From Frankia casuarinae (lineage in GTDB: Bacteria > Actinomycetota > Actinomycetes > Frankiales > Frankiaceae), in contig NC_007777.1 in the NCBI RefSeq assembly GCF_000013345.1, positions 4,526,001 through 4,590,000 on the forward strand: DNA of 64,000 nt, in the 5' to 3' direction. The notes below the pieces were generated by a model that was given only the letters and a program-made list of their open reading frames with translations, searched no databases and was not told where the DNA came from. How positions within the stretch are numbered: the first letter of the stretch is position 1; the number at the start of each line of letters is the position of its first letter. The position numbers and the translations under genes are program-made. This document shows positions 36,297 through 44,026 of the stretch, in pieces.

Positions 36297-37487
36297 TCAG
36301 GCGGATCGCCGCGTCGGGGGCGTCTTCGAGGTCGGCGTCCTCGGGGCCGTCTTCGGGGCCGTCCTCGAGGAGGTGGCCTTGGCCGCGGAGGTCTTGGCCG
36401 CGGAGGCCTTGGCCGCGGAGGTCTTCGCGGGCGGCGTCTTCGTGGCGGCGTTCGTCTTCGCGGTGCTCCTCGTCGAGGACGGCGTCTTCCGGGCGGTCGA
36501 CCGCGTACCCGGGGCCGACGAGGCACCCTTGACCGAGGAGGTACGGCCGCCCCGCCGTCCGTCGGACGCCTTGTCGTCGGACGCCTTGTCGTCGGACGCC
36601 TTGTCGTCGGGCCCCTCGTCGGTGACCCCGGCCGCCGCGGGCCCCGCGTCACCATCTGCCACAGCCGCACCACCTGCCACAGCCGCACCACCTGCCACAG
36701 CCGCTTCGCCGGGCCGTCCAGCGCGGGCGGCGGCTATGCTCGCGCGCAGCGCCGCCATGAGGTCGCCGACCGCCTCGCTGGCCGGCCCGCCCGGCGAAGC
36801 CACAACCTCGCGGCCGGCGACCTTCGCATCGATCACGGCCTGCAGGGCCTCACGGTAGTTGTCGGTGTACCTGGTGGGGTCGAAGTCGGCTGCCAGGGTG
36901 TGGATGAGCGAGGCAGCCACCGACAGCTCCTGCGGGCGTACCGCGACGTCCTCCTCAAGGAACGGAAAGTCCGGTTGCCGCACCTCGTCCGGCCAGACCA
37001 TGGTCTCCAGGACGAAGACGCCGCCGCGCACCCGGAGCGTCGCGAGCTGCTCGCGTTGCCGCAGGGCTATCTTCACCAACGCGACACGGCCCGATGCGGC
37101 CAGCGCGTCGCGAAGGAGAACGTAGGGTTTGGCGCCGGTGCGGTCGGGCTCGACGTAGTAGCTCTTCGCGAAGTAGATCGGGTCGACCTGCTCCAACGGG
37201 ACGAACTCCAGCACGTCGATCGCCCGGGAGGTGGACAGCGGGAGATTCGCGAAGTCCTCGTCGGTGAGTACGACGGTCTCCCCATCCGGCAGCTCGTAGC
37301 CCTTGGCAATGTCGGCGTAGTTGACCTCGTCCCCGTCGGCCTCCGCCACTCTCCGGTATCGGATACGGGACCCATCCGACCGTCTAACCTGGTGAAACGC
37401 GACATCCCGTTCCTGGGTCGCCGAGTAGAGCCTCACCGGGATGGACACCAGGCCGAAGGAGATCACGCCCTTCCAGGTCGCACGCAT
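36297..37487 (-). CDS. ku: Ku, non-homologous end-joining protein
   Basis: Bacterial Ku of 396 aa. The Ku core occupies about residues 1-255 (ATWKGVISFGLVSIPVRLYSAT, GYELPDGETVVLTDEDF, YYVEPDRTGAKPY, then the LRVRGGVFVLETMVWPDEVR region). It forms the homodimeric ring on DNA ends and recruits ligase D; no ligD is in this window. The core is followed by a very long Lys/Ala/Thr/Ser-rich tail (about 255-396) with short repeats, much longer than in minimal Ku proteins; such tails promote DNA binding and threading. GAGGGG lies 5 nt before ATG 37487. Confidence 0.95.
   Translation of the reverse strand: MRATWKGVISFGLVSIPVRLYSATQERDVAFHQVRRSDGSRIRYRRVAEADGDEVNYADIAKGYELPDGETVVLTDEDFANLPLSTSRAIDVLEFVPLEQVDPIYFAKSYYVEPDRTGAKPYVLLRDALAASGRVALVKIALRQREQLATLRVRGGVFVLETMVWPDEVRQPDFPFLEEDVAVRPQELSVAASLIHTLAADFDPTRYTDNYREALQAVIDAKVAGREVVASPGGPASEAVGDLMAALRASIAAARAGRPGEAAVAGGAAVAGGAAVADGDAGPAAAGVTDEGPDDKASDDKASDDKASDGRRGGRTSSVKGASSAPGTRSTARKTPSSTRSTAKTNAATKTPPAKTSAAKASAAKTSAAKATSSRTAPKTAPRTPTSKTPPTRRSA
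36561..36704. repeat. Two minisatellites in the Ku tail
   Basis: Three copies of GTCGGACGCCTTGTC (36561-36605) encode Asp-Lys-Ala-Ser-Asp repeats. Three copies of ACCACCTGCCACAGCCGC (36651-36704, the first with one change) encode Ala-Val-Ala-Gly-Gly-Ala repeats. Both have units divisible by three. Confidence 0.92.
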
Positions 37488-37906
37488 GTTCGCCCCTCAC
37501 GTCACGTACCCCTATGGTGTCCCACCGGAAGCCCACGAGTAAGCCAGACAGGCGAAAAGCTTGAACCTATCAACAGGTGAAGATCTCCAGGACGCCAGCC
37601 GCCCTGGAGACACACCGGAGAACGCCGACGACCGGCGGGGGATATATGTGCAGGAGGGCGGAACGTACCCAGGACGGGAAGCCTGGTGCGAGCGGGACAC
37701 GGAGCCGGGAACGGCGCGGGAGCGGGGGGTGGGATGAGTGACGGACGCCACCGCCACGTCCGTGACGAGGCCGGCCCGGCCGATGGCGCGTGAGGGCCAC
37801 CCGTTCCGGGCACATCGCGATCCGGACCCCGGACAGGTTCGGATCGTCCATTTCCGGCGCCCGCCCCAGCGGGTCGCCATAACGATGAGCGCAGGAGGAC
37901 GTCCCC
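37488..37906. other. Intergenic region between ku and a small acidic gene
   Basis: 419 bp between divergent genes. It holds the ku promoter side (no clear consensus), a short AT-rich patch near 37560 and an 8-bp hairpin (TCTCCAGG 37584-37591 with CCTGGAGA 37603-37610). I see no convincing gene; overlapping open frames here are short or lack coding character. Confidence 0.5.
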
Positions 37907-38110
37907 ATGGGAGCACCCACCGACCTTCCGGCATCCGATCTTCCGATCGAGGCGCCCGACGCCGACGCCGTCGAGCAGGCCCGGGAGATACGTCCGGCCG
38001 GCCCGGCGCCGCGCTGGCTACCTTCGGCGCCACCCGTCGAGGCCGACGAGTACGACGTCGTCGAGCAGAGCATCGTGGTCGAGACCGACGAGGACGACGA
38101 CTACCGCTGA
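37907..38110 (+). CDS. Small acidic protein of unknown function
   Basis: A 67-aa acidic protein: the ATG at 37907 has GGAGG 8-9 nt upstream. It is rich in Asp, Glu, Pro and Ala and ends in an acidic tail (VVETDEDDDYR). No family recognised; composition suggests an intrinsically disordered protein or small adaptor. It is followed by a 15-bp minisatellite that starts on its stop codon and then by a TetR gene. Confidence 0.6.
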   Translation: MGAPTDLPASDLPIEAPDADAVEQAREIRPAGPAPRWLPSAPPVEADEYDVVEQSIVVETDEDDDYR

Positions 38111-38184
38111 CCCGACCACCAGCGACCCGACTACCAACGACCCGACCACCAGCGACCCGACCACCAACGACCCGACCACCAGCG
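38110..38184. repeat. 15-bp minisatellite after the small acidic gene
   Basis: Five copies of ACCCGACCACCAGCG, alternating between CAG and CAA variants, directly after the stop codon at 38108-38110. Confidence 0.93.
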
Positions 38185-38316
38185 ACCCAGCGCCACCCCG
38201 CGCGAGCGACGAGCAGGCCGGCTGGTTTCGTTTCGACGAACGCCGGCCGGTCGGACCCCGCGGGTACTGTTGACCGCATCAACCAGGAGGTGCGCCATCA
38301 GCCAGGAGGTGCGCCG

Positions 38317-39006
38317 GTGACCGCCGAGCCAGCCCCGCCCGACGCACGACCGGGCAGGGCTCCCCGGCTCCCCCGCACCGCGCGCCGCTTCCAGCTTCTG
38401 GGAGCCGCCCGCGAGGTCTTCGTCGCCCAGGGCTACCACGCAGCGGCGATGGACGAGATCGCCGAGCGGGCCGGCGTCAGCAAACCGGTGCTGTACCAGC
38501 ACTTCCCCGGCAAGCTCGAGCTCTATCTCGCGCTGCTCGACGAGCACGCCACCCAGCTGGTGACGAGCGTCCAGGACGCGCTCGCCTCCACCTCGGACAA
38601 CCACGCGCGCATCGCCCGGTCCATCCGAGCGTACTTCGACTTCGTCAACGACCCCTCTGGGGCACACCAGCTCGTGCTGGAGTCGGACCTGCGCAACGAG
38701 CCCGCGGTCCGCCAGCGCATCGAGACCGCCTTCGCCCAGTGCGTGCGGGCCATCGCCGCGACGATCGTCGCCGACACCGGGCTGCCCCAGGACGAGGCCG
38801 ACCTGCTCGCGGTCGGGCTGGTTGGGCTGGCCGAGACGGCGTCGCGCTGGTGGCTGGTCCGCGGTGCCACCGTGGAAAAGGAACGGGCCATCGAGTCGAT
38901 GGTGGAGCTGGCCTGGCGCGGCATCGGCGGCTACCCCCGCCAGGAGCACCGGGATGCCGCGCGCACGAACACGGAGCCGCACGAGGAGGTCCCCCCCGCC
39001 GGCTGA
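38317..39006 (+). CDS. TetR/AcrR-family transcriptional regulator
   Basis: A 229-aa repressor-type protein. The N-terminal TetR helix-turn-helix covers about residues 20-75 (LLGAAREVFVAQGYHAAAMD, AERAGVSKPVLYQHFPGK), followed by a helical ligand domain. The GTG at 38317 is chosen because AGGAGG precedes it at 8 nt and because homology starts at about residue 18. The Shine-Dalgarno region is duplicated: 38281-38300 and 38301-38320 are near-identical 20-bp units. It lies upstream of DUF3107, the same order as Rv3208-Rv3208A in M. tuberculosis. Its ligand and targets are unknown. Confidence 0.9.
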   Translation: MTAEPAPPDARPGRAPRLPRTARRFQLLGAAREVFVAQGYHAAAMDEIAERAGVSKPVLYQHFPGKLELYLALLDEHATQLVTSVQDALASTSDNHARIARSIRAYFDFVNDPSGAHQLVLESDLRNEPAVRQRIETAFAQCVRAIAATIVADTGLPQDEADLLAVGLVGLAETASRWWLVRGATVEKERAIESMVELAWRGIGGYPRQEHRDAARTNTEPHEEVPPAG

Positions 39007-39021
39007 CGTCGTCCGGCACAT

Positions 39022-39111
39022 CGGGTGTAACGGGCGCGCCGGGTGTAACGGGTGTAACGGGTGTAACGGGTGTAACGGGTGTAACGGGTGTAACGGGCGC
39101 ATCGGGCAAGC
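39022..39111. repeat. 9-bp minisatellite between the TetR and DUF3107 genes
   Basis: Six perfect copies of CGGGTGTAA (39040-39093) flanked by degenerate copies (one at 39022-39030, CGGGCGCGC at 39031-39039, CGGGCGCAT at 39094-39102). It fills the space between the TetR stop and the DUF3107 start region. Confidence 0.94.
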
Positions 39112-39257
39112 GTTTGCCGGGTGAGCGGATGTGCCCGGAGCGAACACGCCGCCCCTGCCGCGGTGGAGAAGTCCCGGAAGCCATAGTGTGGGCGGTGATC
39201 CAAGATCGGCGGCGCTCGTCCGCCGACGGTAGGTCCGACGAAGGCGGAGGTCATCGG

Positions 39258-39485
39258 GTGGAGGTCAAGATCGGCGTCCGGCAGGTCAGTCGGGAGCTGG
39301 TGCTGGAGAGCAGCCAGTCCCCGGAGGCTGTCGCCGCGCTGGTGAATGAGGCGGTCAAGGCCGACAACGGGGTGCTGACCCTCGTCGACGACAAGGGCCG
39401 GCAGGTGATAATGCCGATCGCGTCGCTGGCCTATGTGGAGATCGCCGCGACCACGACTCGACGGGTGGGCTTCGGCGCCGTCTAG
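39258..39485 (+). CDS. DUF3107 family protein
   Basis: A 75-aa protein of the actinobacterial DUF3107 family. The start is GTG 39258, with GGAGG at 39246-39250. The fold is a small beta-rich domain with VEVKIGVRQVSRELVLES and a C-terminal IASLAYVEIA stretch. Members are ATP-binding-like or of unknown function. The M. tuberculosis equivalent (TB9.4) also follows a TetR gene. Confidence 0.85.
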   Translation: MEVKIGVRQVSRELVLESSQSPEAVAALVNEAVKADNGVLTLVDDKGRQVIMPIASLAYVEIAATTTRRVGFGAV

Positions 39486-39532
39486 GTCCCGGCCGACCAC
39501 CGGCAGCGGTCCGCCGGCCGGCCCGCCGGGGA

Positions 39533-39560
39533 GCCGACCGGCGTCGCCGCGCCGGTCGGC
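39533..39560. terminator. Hairpin between convergent DUF3107 and ferritin-like genes
   Basis: An 11-bp perfect stem (GCCGACCGGCG at 39533-39543, CGCCGGTCGGC at 39550-39560) with a 6-nt loop, midway between the two stop codons. It is probably a bidirectional terminator. Confidence 0.65.
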
Positions 39561-39569
39561 GGGCCCGGA

Positions 39570-40358
39570 TCAGGCGGACAGGCCCAGTGCCGCCATCCGC
39601 CGGCCATGCGCCGCCATGATGCGGTTGAAGATCGCCGCCAGCGCCTCCAGGTCGCCAACCCCGACCAACAGCCCGGTGAGCGCGTCGCGATCGACCCCGA
39701 CCCGCTGGGCCTGCGTGAGCGCCTCACCGACGAGCCGACGGGCCCACAGCGCCAGCCGCCCGGCCACCGTCGGGTTGGCGCTGATCGCCGCGCGCACCCG
39801 CTCGACCGCGAAGGCTGCGTGCCCGGTGTCGTCGAGCACCTTCAGAACCAGTTCGCGTGACGGTGACGGAAGCCGCGCCGCGATCTCGCGATAGAAGTCC
39901 GCCGCGATGTTGTCCCCCACGTAGGCCTTCACGAGGCTCTCCAGCCAGTCGGCCGGGGCGGTCGAGTTGTGGAAGGCGGTCAGTGGCGCGATGAACGGGG
40001 CCATCGCGAGCTCCCGGTCGACGCCGAGCCGGTCCAGCTCGTCGCTGATGGCCTGGAAATGGGCGAACTCGGCGGCGGCCATCTTCGCCAGGGCGATCTT
40101 GTCGGCAACGGTCGGTGACATCCGCGCGTCGGTGGCCATGCGCTCGAAGGCGGTCAGCTCGCCGTAGGCGAGCAGGCCCAGCAGATCCACGGTCGCCTGG
40201 TCCACGGTCGCCTGGTCCACGGTCGCCTGGTCCACGGTCGGTGCGGGTCCGGCATCCGGGGACGGGGGCACCCGATTGTCAGAGTCACCTACCTGACCGG
40301 GGGCGGTGATGGCGATGGGTGTCGCCGGGCCGGTCGGGGTCCGTGTCGTCTGTGCCAC
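39570..40358 (-). CDS. Ferritin-like fold protein (tRNA hydroxylase-like)
   Basis: A ferritin-like four-helix protein of about 262 aa. Candidate iron ligands are in LLAYGELTAFERM, KMAAAEFAHFQAI and the second pair of helices (YVGDNIAADFYREIAARL, DDTGHAAFAVERV), giving the Glu/ExxH pattern of diiron carboxylate proteins. It resembles the Rv3210c-type proteins related to MiaE. Whether it hydroxylates tRNA is unknown. The start is uncertain; GTG 40358 is plausible, a start at 40421 less so. The N-terminal 60 residues are disordered and include a Val-Asp-Gln-Ala-Thr repeat. Confidence 0.82.
   Translation of the reverse strand: MAQTTRTPTGPATPIAITAPGQVGDSDNRVPPSPDAGPAPTVDQATVDQATVDQATVDLLGLLAYGELTAFERMATDARMSPTVADKIALAKMAAAEFAHFQAISDELDRLGVDRELAMAPFIAPLTAFHNSTAPADWLESLVKAYVGDNIAADFYREIAARLPSPSRELVLKVLDDTGHAAFAVERVRAAISANPTVAGRLALWARRLVGEALTQAQRVGVDRDALTGLLVGVGDLEALAAIFNRIMAAHGRRMAALGLSA
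40186..40240. repeat. 15-bp minisatellite inside the ferritin-like gene
   Basis: 3.7 copies of TCCACGGTCGCCTGG, in frame, encoding Val-Asp-Gln-Ala-Thr repeats just before the helical bundle. Confidence 0.95.
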
Positions 40359-40463
40359 AGGCGCGATTCTGACACCCGCCGCAGTCGCTGTCGGCAAACA
40401 CTCCTGCCAAGGAGCCCCCACCCGGGGTTACACCGGCTATGCTGGGGGCAGCCAGGGGTCGTT

Positions 40464-42413
40464 ATGTCACCTCGGCCGCCGTGTAGCAGGCGTCGCCTCG
40501 TCACCTGTGCACCCAGAGTTGCCATCGAGGGCACCGGGGCACATGGATTTTCGGGTCGCGGGCGCCGCGCGGCTCACCGCGAGCGGGTTCAGCGTAGACA
40601 CCGCTCAGAGAAGACCAGGAGCGTCCCGCTGTCCGTCACAGCTGAAGTACCCACAGATGATCTGACTCCCTACGAGCCACAAACCACCCCCTCCACCCCC
40701 GGGTCCCCGGCGGCACCGACCTTCGCGGAGCTCGGCGTGCGCGCCGAGACCGTCTCGGCCCTGACCGAAGCGGGCATCGTGCACGCTTTCCCCATCCAGG
40801 AGTTGACGCTTCCACTCGCCCTGGCCCGCAACGACATCATCGGGCAGGCCCGCACCGGCACCGGCAAGACCCTCGCGTTCGGCGTCCCGGTGGTGCAGAC
40901 GGTGCTGGCGGCCAAGGAGGGTGCCGACGGCCGTCCGCAGGCCCTCGTCGTGGTGCCCACCCGTGAGCTGTGCGTCCAGGTGACCGCGGACGTCACCCGC
41001 GCCGGCGCCCGCCGTGGCCTGCGGGTGCTGTCCGTCTACGGCGGGCGTGCCTACGAGCCGCAGCTGTCCGCGCTGCGCGCCGGGGTCGACATCGTCGTCG
41101 GCACGCCCGGCCGCCTGCTGGATCTCGCCCGCCAGCACGTGCTCGACCTGGCCGGCGTCGGCACCCTGGTGCTCGACGAGGCCGACGAGATGCTCGACCT
41201 CGGCTTCCTGCCGGACGTCGAGCGCATCATGTCGCAGCTGCCGACCGAGCGGCAGACGATGCTGTTCTCCGCGACCATGCCCGGCCCGGTCATCTCCCTG
41301 GCCCGGCGGTTCATGAAACGGCCCGTGCACGTCCGCGCGGAACAGCCGGATGAGGGGCGCACGGTCCCGACCACCCGTCAGCACGTCTTCCGCGCCCACG
41401 CGCTGGACAAGATGGAGGTGCTGGCCCGGGTCCTGCAGGCCGGCGGCCGGGGGCTCGCCATGGTGTTCGTGCGGACCAGGCGCACCGCGGACAAGGTCGC
41501 CGAGGACCTCGCCAAGCGCGGCTTCGCGGCCGCGGCGGTGCACGGCGACCTGGGCCAGGGCCAGCGCGAGCAGGCGCTGCGCGCCTTCCGCTCCGGCAAG
41601 GTCGACGTCCTGGTCGCCACCGACGTGGCCGCCCGGGGCATCGACATCAACGGTGTCACCCACGTGGTCAACTACCAGTGCCCCGAAGACGAGAACGTCT
41701 ATCTGCACCGCATCGGCCGCACCGGTCGGGCGGGCGAGAGCGGGGTGGCCATCACCTTCGTCGACTGGGACGACCTGCCGCGGTGGACGCTCGTCAACAA
41801 GGCGCTCGCCCTGCCGTTCGATGGCCCGGTGGAAACCTATTCCACCTCCCCCCACCTGTACGAGGCGCTCGGCATCCCGGCGGGCGCGAAGGGCACCCTG
41901 CCGCACGCGGCGCGGACCCGCGCCGGGCTCGCGGCCGAGGACATCGAGGATCTCGGGCAGTCCGGTCGCGGCGGGCGCCGCGGCTCGCGGACCGGGCGTG
42001 ACCAGGACCGTTCCGAGCCGGCGGCGGTGCCGACCCGGACTCGCGCCCGTCGGCGCACCCGCGGCGGTGGTGCGGCGGCCGCGGGTGCGGGGCTGGCCAT
42101 CGCCGCGGACCCGGCGGACCCGGCGGACCCGGTCGACGAGGACGGCCGGAAGGCCGGCGCACCCGTGGTGGACGGTGCCGGGCAGACCGGGCTGGTCGAG
42201 TTCACCGGGACCGCCCCGCTCACCGACACGGACACCGACACCGCCCGCGTCGTCTCCGCCCTGGCCTCGGAGACGGGCGTCGAGGCCGAGGAGTCGCCGC
42301 GCCGCCGGCGCCGGCGGCGCGGCAACCGTGGCCGCGGCACGGGCACGATGCGGGAGGCCGGCGACGGCACCGAGGCCGACGCCGACGCGCCACCCCGAGC
42401 CGAGTCGGCCTGA
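40464..42413 (+). CDS. DEAD-box RNA helicase
   Basis: An ATP-dependent RNA helicase of up to 649 aa. All DEAD-box motifs are visible: the Q motif with FPIQELTLPLAL, ARTGTGKT, VVPTRELC, GTPGRLLDL, VLDEADEMLD, SAT, VATDVAARGID and HRIGRTGRAG. The C-terminal 170 residues are a basic, Arg/Gly-rich low-complexity tail suited to RNA binding. The start is unclear: ATG 40464 has only AGGGG nearby and gives 90 residues before the helicase core, while the coding pattern is convincing only from about 40630. The order DUF3107, ferritin-like, helicase is as in M. tuberculosis (rhlE). Confidence 0.9.
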   Translation: MSPRPPCSRRRLVTCAPRVAIEGTGAHGFSGRGRRAAHRERVQRRHRSEKTRSVPLSVTAEVPTDDLTPYEPQTTPSTPGSPAAPTFAELGVRAETVSALTEAGIVHAFPIQELTLPLALARNDIIGQARTGTGKTLAFGVPVVQTVLAAKEGADGRPQALVVVPTRELCVQVTADVTRAGARRGLRVLSVYGGRAYEPQLSALRAGVDIVVGTPGRLLDLARQHVLDLAGVGTLVLDEADEMLDLGFLPDVERIMSQLPTERQTMLFSATMPGPVISLARRFMKRPVHVRAEQPDEGRTVPTTRQHVFRAHALDKMEVLARVLQAGGRGLAMVFVRTRRTADKVAEDLAKRGFAAAAVHGDLGQGQREQALRAFRSGKVDVLVATDVAARGIDINGVTHVVNYQCPEDENVYLHRIGRTGRAGESGVAITFVDWDDLPRWTLVNKALALPFDGPVETYSTSPHLYEALGIPAGAKGTLPHAARTRAGLAAEDIEDLGQSGRGGRRGSRTGRDQDRSEPAAVPTRTRARRRTRGGGAAAAGAGLAIAADPADPADPVDEDGRKAGAPVVDGAGQTGLVEFTGTAPLTDTDTDTARVVSALASETGVEAEESPRRRRRRRGNRGRGTGTMREAGDGTEADADAPPRAESA

Positions 42414-42467
42414 CACCCCGGCCCCCGGCCCCGCATACCCGCGGGGGTCGCCGGTCCGCGGGGGTCG

Positions 42468-42674
42468 TCAGCCCGCGGGCCGAAAATGCAGGCCCAGCCG
42501 GACCCAGCTCAGCCGCCGGCACGAGGGACAGCGCACCAAGGAGGGATGCCGGAGCCGGACCAGCGGTAGATGGACGCTCGGCGTCAGGACGCGCAGCGCG
42601 TGCCAGGCGCCGAGGGAGCTGGTCTGCCCGCATCGGGAGCAGTTGACGGTCAGGCTGGTGTTCGGCGGTGTCAC
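42468..42674 (-). CDS. Small zinc-ribbon-like protein
   Basis: A 68-aa protein with two cysteine pairs, NCSRCGQ near residue 12 and RCPSCRR near residue 50, separated by a hydrophobic beta-rich stretch (ALRVLTPSVHLPLVRL). This is the pattern of a single zinc ribbon. The start is GTG 42674; no strong Shine-Dalgarno is seen, and a longer version reaching to 43121 is not coding-like. It converges on the DEAD-box gene and follows the ParA-like gene. Function unknown. Confidence 0.55.
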   Translation of the reverse strand: MTPPNTSLTVNCSRCGQTSSLGAWHALRVLTPSVHLPLVRLRHPSLVRCPSCRRLSWVRLGLHFRPAG

Positions 42675-42870
42675 GGGGCGGACGCCGCTGTACAACGCAC
42701 GCTTTCCATGCGCGTCGCGACCCACCGTTGATCTCGCGCGAACCGGAGTGACCAGGGGAGACCGGGCGCCACGCGGACGCAGCCGGTCGAACCCGGCCGT
42801 CGCCCGGTCCTGCGCCTGCCTCCCGCCCGGCACCCGGCCGGGTGTCCGCCCGAGCTCGTTCACCGTCGGC

Positions 42871-43851
42871 TCACACCCGCACCTCTCCGGTGCAGGTCGG
42901 TTCGCCGACCTGCACCGGAGGGCGGGAATGGTCCCGCATGCCCGCGGGTTGGCCGTCCCCCTCCCGAGGGCGTTGCCGCCGACCGGGCGAGGTGGCCCCC
43001 GGGCCGTCAACGGTTTCGGCGGCCTGTCCAACCGCGGTTCCGGCAGGGTCAGCGATGCCAGCGATGCCAGCGATGCCGGCAGCCGTGCCCACCCCCGCAA
43101 CCCCGGCGATGGCACGGGCATGCGACCGGTAGGCCTCGGCCCCCTTGGAGCGCCGTGCGGTCGTCAGGATGGACCGCCCCGTTCCCGGCGCCTCGGCGAA
43201 GCGCACCGAGCGGGCTACCGGCGGCGCCAGCACCGCGATGTCGTACCGGGCGGAGACGTCGGCGAGCACCGCCCGGCAGTGCGCCGTGCGACCGTCGAAC
43301 AAGGTCGGCAGCACGCCGCGGACCCGCAGGCCGGGATTGGTCAGCCGCTGCACGTCGTGCACCGTGTCCAACAGCTGGCCGACGCCGCGGTGGGACAACG
43401 TCTCGCACTGCAGCGGCACGATGACCTCGTCCGCCGCCGTCAACCCGTTGATGGTGAGCACGCCCAGGGAGGGCGGGCAGTCGATGAGGATGAAGTCGTA
43501 CTCGTCGACGATCTCGGCGAGGGCGAGCCGCAGCGCGTGCTCCCGCCCGGTGCGTGACAGCAGTACCGCCTCGCAACCCGCCAGCTCGATGGTCGCGGGC
43601 AGCAGATCGGTGCCGTCCGGTGTCCTGGTGATGATGATGCCGGCGGACAACCGTCCCAACAGGACGTCGTGCACCGACAGTTCGAGGGCATCCGGATCCA
43701 GCCCGAGCGAAAAGGTCAGACATGCCTGTGGGTCGAGATCGACCAGCAGGACCCGACGGTCCAGCTCGCACAGCGCGGCACCGAGACTCGACACGGAGGT
43801 CGTCTTGGCAACGCCGCCCTTCTGATTCGCAACAGCGAGTACTCGGGCCAC
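42871..43851 (-). CDS. ParA/Soj-family ATPase
   Basis: A 326-aa deviant Walker A ATPase: NQKGGVAKTT with the signature lysine at the N-terminus, LLVDLDPQACLTF (Walker A') and FILIDCPPSLG (Walker B). The ATPase core ends near residue 250. The last 75 residues are low-complexity (Ala-Gly-Ile repeats, then Pro/Arg/Gly-rich) and unlike standard ParA. No parB lies beside it, so it is probably an orphan ParA-like positioning ATPase rather than the chromosome ParA. The start is GTG 43851. The stop codon lies beyond a strong hairpin contained in the coding 3' end. Confidence 0.88.
   Translation of the reverse strand: MARVLAVANQKGGVAKTTSVSSLGAALCELDRRVLLVDLDPQACLTFSLGLDPDALELSVHDVLLGRLSAGIIITRTPDGTDLLPATIELAGCEAVLLSRTGREHALRLALAEIVDEYDFILIDCPPSLGVLTINGLTAADEVIVPLQCETLSHRGVGQLLDTVHDVQRLTNPGLRVRGVLPTLFDGRTAHCRAVLADVSARYDIAVLAPPVARSVRFAEAPGTGRSILTTARRSKGAEAYRSHARAIAGVAGVGTAAGIAGIAGIADPAGTAVGQAAETVDGPGATSPGRRQRPREGDGQPAGMRDHSRPPVQVGEPTCTGEVRV
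42885..42920. terminator. 16-bp hairpin with a TTCG loop inside the parA-like 3' end
   Basis: A perfect 16-bp stem (42885-42900 with 42905-42920) closes a TTCG tetraloop on the plus strand (CGAA on the minus). It starts 14 nt before the gene's stop and lacks a following U-run on the minus strand. It encodes the last residues (VQVGEPTCTG) and may act as a terminator or mRNA stabiliser. Confidence 0.7.
43051..43077. repeat. 9-bp minisatellite inside the parA-like gene
   Basis: Three copies of AGCGATGCC, in frame and encoding Gly-Ile-Ala repeats in the C-terminal extension. Confidence 0.88.
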
Positions 43852-44026
43852 ACCGATCAGTGTGGGGGCGTGACCGATCCGTCACAACACTTGACGAGCG
43901 AAAATCTCGACGCGCCCCCGAGGCCACTCCGCAATCACCCTAAGTCGGACACCGACCAGCCATCCGCAACCCCGGTGGATCCCGGGGTACCACTCGTCTC
44001 ATCCGGTGTGCGCCGCCGGGCGCGGG

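Noticed and set aside
37512-38282. Minus-strand frame of about 250 codons opposite the small acidic gene and repeats
   Set aside because: Most of it is translated minisatellite (Gly-Gly-Arg-Val) and Arg-rich shadow; no start signal or domain.
39022-39111. Possible CRISPR array
   Set aside because: 9-bp units are directly adjacent with no spacers, and no cas genes are in the window. It is a minisatellite.
42675-43121. Longer N-terminal version of the small zinc-ribbon gene
   Set aside because: The extra segment overlaps the parA-like gene in another frame and reads as low-complexity shadow sequence.
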